In this document: positions 62,243 through 64,000 of the stretch, piece by piece
Layout of the letters: the number at the start of each line of letters is the position of its first letter
Position numbering within the stretch: position 1 is the stretch's first letter
Assembly (NCBI GenBank): GCA_031374935.1
Contig: JANMHB010000141.1
Coordinates: 1 to 64,000, forward strand
Source of the DNA: JACMLX01 sp031374935
GTDB taxonomy: Bacteria; Gemmatimonadota; Gemmatimonadetes; Gemmatimonadales; Gemmatimonadaceae
DNA length: 64,000 nt
Direction of reading: 5' to 3'
Program-made: the position numbers and the translations under genes
Notes under the pieces: generated by a model
Told to the model about the DNA's origin: nothing
What the model saw: the letters and a program-made list of their open reading frames with translations, nothing else
Databases searched by the model: none

Positions 62243-64000
62243 GTGATTGCGCTCGCCCGAAAGTACCGGCCGAAAAACTTCGCGCAGGTCGCCGTGCAGA
62301 CGCACGTGTCGAACACGCTGAAAGGGGCGATTGCGCGCGATCGCGTGGCACACGGCTACCTGCTGTGCGGACCGCGCGGTACCGGCAAGACCACGTTGGC
62401 CCGCGTACTGGCGATGGCCCTCAATTGCGAGCATCGCAAGACGCGCGACGACGGCGAACCCTGCGGCAGCTGCGCGGCGTGCACCCGCATCTGGAGCGGG
62501 AGTGCCTCGCTCGACGTGGTCGAGATCGACGCGGCGTCCAATCGTGGAGTGGATGATGCGCGCGAACTCCGCGAACGGGCGATGTACGCGCCATCGACCA
62601 GTGATGGGTACAAGGTCTACATCGTCGACGAAGCGCACATGCTCACACGTGAGGCGTGGAATGCGCTGCTCAAGATCCTCGAGGAGCCACCGCCGCGCGT
62701 GGTGTTCGTCTTTGCCACCACCGAACCGCAGAAGATTGCGCAGACCGCCGCGCCGGTCCTGAGTCGCCTGCAGCGCTTCGACCTGCGGCGCATCAACCCG
62801 GCCGAGATTCGCGATCGTCTGGCGTCGGTGCTCGACGATGAAGGGGTGACGTACGAACCCGATGCGCTGCAGATGCTGGCCCGGGCGGCGGACGGCGGCT
62901 TGCGCGACGCGCTGTCGCTGACCGATCAGGTTCTTGCATTCGGCGACGATTCCCGGCTCACCTCGGCGCGAGTCCGTGATGCGCTGGGCCTGGTGCCGGA
63001 GGACGAGTTGCTGGCGCTGCTGGCGATCATCGGAGAACGGCGCGCCGCCGATGTCTTCGGCGCCGTCGAGCGGCTGACGAATCTCGGCGTCGACCTCGTG
63101 CTGCTGCTGACCGGGCTCGCAGACCTGGTGCGCGCGCAACTCGCGATCGTGCTCGGCGGCGATCCGGGCGCGGTGTCGACGGCGGTGCGCGAACGACTGA
63201 CCGCGATGGCGCCGAGCTGGCGAGCCGGCGACCTGCTGCGCGTGCTGCAAGCCACCGCCGACGTCGAGGCGCGTCTCCGCAAGAGCAGCCAGCCCCAGCT
63301 GGTGTTCGAAACGCTGCTCGTGCGCCTTGCACTGCTGGATCGGACCCTGGCACTGGAAGAGGTTCTCGCCGGGCTTGGTGATGTTGCCCCCCGCGCGGTG
63401 GCCACGCCCCGCGCCGCGCCGCCCGTTGCCGCGCGGGCGGCGAGTGCCGATGCGCCTCGCGCCGCCGCCGCGGCTGACACGTGGGCGCCTCCCGCCGGTC
63501 GCGCCGCGCCCGCCGCCGACAAATGGGCGCCGCCGGCCGGCCGGAGTGCGCCAGCCTCCGACGAGCGGACACCGCCCCCCGATCGCAGCGTGGTCGCGGC
63601 AACGGAAGCAACACCTGACGTGGGGACCACGCCGCCTGTGGCCGCGCCGGCATCGCGCGCCAGATCGCGATCGGAGACCCCACCAGAGCCGGCGACGAGC
63701 ACGCCGGCCACGCCGATTCCGGAGCTGCATCGCATCATCGACGAGTGGGACTCGGTGATCGCGGCCCTCAAGGCGCAGGGCCGTGGCATGCTGGCGGCGC
63801 TCCTCGACCGCGTGCAACCAACCGCCGTGACGGCCGGTGGCCTGCTCACGCTCGAGTGTGACGACCCCGGTGATTTCCCGGTCGTGACCGATGGATTGGG
63901 CCCGGTGACCGACGCCCTGCGCGACGTGATGCCGGCGATCACGCGTGTGCAGGTGAAGCCGCCGGCCGATGGCGTCCCCGAGGCGCCCCGGGCCCGGTTG
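62243..64000 (+). CDS. dnaX: DNA polymerase III subunit gamma/tau (3' end outside window)
   Basis: The first 586 codons of dnaX are present, open to the window end. The clamp-loader subunit has AAA+ Walker A CGPRGTGKTT (about 42-51), zinc Cys residues (62, 74, 77, 80), Walker B KVYIVDEAHML (about 124-134) and sensor ATTEPQKIAQTAAPVLSR. The N-terminal domain ends in a proline/alanine-rich linker with a short tandem repeat, followed by a tau-type region. It starts with GTG at 62243 with GGGAGG about 11 bases upstream. No A-rich programmed-frameshift heptamer was seen in the part present. It lies about 170 bases after the SRP RNA gene. Confidence 0.96.
   Translation, partial: MIALARKYRPKNFAQVAVQTHVSNTLKGAIARDRVAHGYLLCGPRGTGKTTLARVLAMALNCEHRKTRDDGEPCGSCAACTRIWSGSASLDVVEIDAASNRGVDDARELRERAMYAPSTSDGYKVYIVDEAHMLTREAWNALLKILEEPPPRVVFVFATTEPQKIAQTAAPVLSRLQRFDLRRINPAEIRDRLASVLDDEGVTYEPDALQMLARAADGGLRDALSLTDQVLAFGDDSRLTSARVRDALGLVPEDELLALLAIIGERRAADVFGAVERLTNLGVDLVLLLTGLADLVRAQLAIVLGGDPGAVSTAVRERLTAMAPSWRAGDLLRVLQATADVEARLRKSSQPQLVFETLLVRLALLDRTLALEEVLAGLGDVAPRAVATPRAAPPVAARAASADAPRAAAAADTWAPPAGRAAPAADKWAPPAGRSAPASDERTPPPDRSVVAATEATPDVGTTPPVAAPASRARSRSETPPEPATSTPATPIPELHRIIDEWDSVIAALKAQGRGMLAALLDRVQPTAVTAGGLLTLECDDPGDFPVVTDGLGPVTDALRDVMPAITRVQVKPPADGVPEAPRARL
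63473..63586 (+). repeat. 14-codon tandem repeat in DnaX linker
   Basis: Two consecutive 42-base units (63473-63514 and 63515-63556) encode ADTWAPPAGRAAPA and ADKWAPPAGRSAPA. A third degenerate copy (63557-63586) encodes SDERTPPPDR. The repeat falls in the disordered linker between the DnaX AAA+ core and its C-terminal region. Confidence 0.85.

Noticed and set aside
61718..63817. A 699-codon reverse frame across the SRP RNA and dnaX
   Set aside because: Overlaps two strongly supported genes on the other strand and has no protein signature.
62243..64000. Programmed frameshift in dnaX to make gamma
   Set aside because: No A-rich slippery heptamer with a following hairpin is visible in the portion present; the 3' part is outside the window.

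Overview
The window is GC-rich, densely coded bacterial chromosome with no transposase, integrase, phage gene, CRISPR array, tRNA or rRNA that I could see. The cell is Gram-negative: there are many lipobox and Sec/Tat signals, two predicted outer-membrane barrels, and an ADP-heptose epimerase for LPS core. GTG/TTG starts, ATGA-type overlaps, M16 peptidase pairs, DUF2911, DUF4097, VCBS/ASPIC lipoproteins and paired Gfo/Idh/MocA proteins suggest a Gemmatimonadota-like soil or freshwater chemoorganotroph. That assignment is inference; no phylogenetic marker was compared.

Region 1 (1-20.8 kb) is mostly an alpha-glucan/trehalose utilisation island. It opens with a VCBS lipoprotein cut by the window edge, a vanadium-haloperoxidase/PAP2 lipoprotein and a long VCBS-ASPIC lipoprotein. 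An alpha-amylase lipoprotein, an SLC45-like sugar permease, a periplasmic trehalase and a DUF3179 membrane protein follow. After one reverse hypothetical gene come a second SLC45-like permease, a predicted outer-membrane protein and a second haloperoxidase-like lipoprotein. A reverse operon (malQ plus a neopullulanase/SusA-like amylase) diverges from galM. Together they can degrade maltodextrin and trehalose outside the cytoplasm, import the products, and process them by disproportionation and mutarotation. Intergenic 16.0-16.4 kb carries an unusual composite repeat.

Region 2 (20.9-33.4 kb): an M16 peptidase pair (one active, one lacking the zinc motif) ends at a strong hairpin. A reverse sodium:solute symporter and a tiny two-helix membrane protein follow. 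A forward set runs Tat-exported Gfo/Idh/MocA, Gfo/Idh/MocA, DUF1080 lipoprotein and a nucleoside-symporter-type MFS. This looks like a 3-keto-sugar (oxidative glycoside cleavage) pathway. An orphan NRPS-like protein (partial C - A - PCP) lies directly downstream.

Region 3 (33.5-46.4 kb) is mixed housekeeping and envelope: BNR-repeat protein, small membrane protein, DUF4097, a uracil-DNA-glycosylase-like protein, a barrel, HldD, NamZ, DUF411, a sterol-desaturase-type hydroxylase, CrcB overlapping a GT2 glycosyltransferase, DUF2911 with a clear intrinsic terminator, and transaldolase.

Region 4 (46.6-64 kb) is core metabolism and regulation: penicillin-acylase-family Ntn hydrolase, pyruvate kinase, PhnP-like MBL hydrolase, GNAT, class II aldolase, a histidine-kinase-like protein with no recognisable ATPase domain beside an NtrC-type regulator, YtxH, zinc-ribbon and TerB/DUF697 proteins, a thioredoxin-like protein, a DoxX-like protein, YihY and threonine aldolase. 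The window ends with the SRP RNA gene and the first 586 codons of dnaX.
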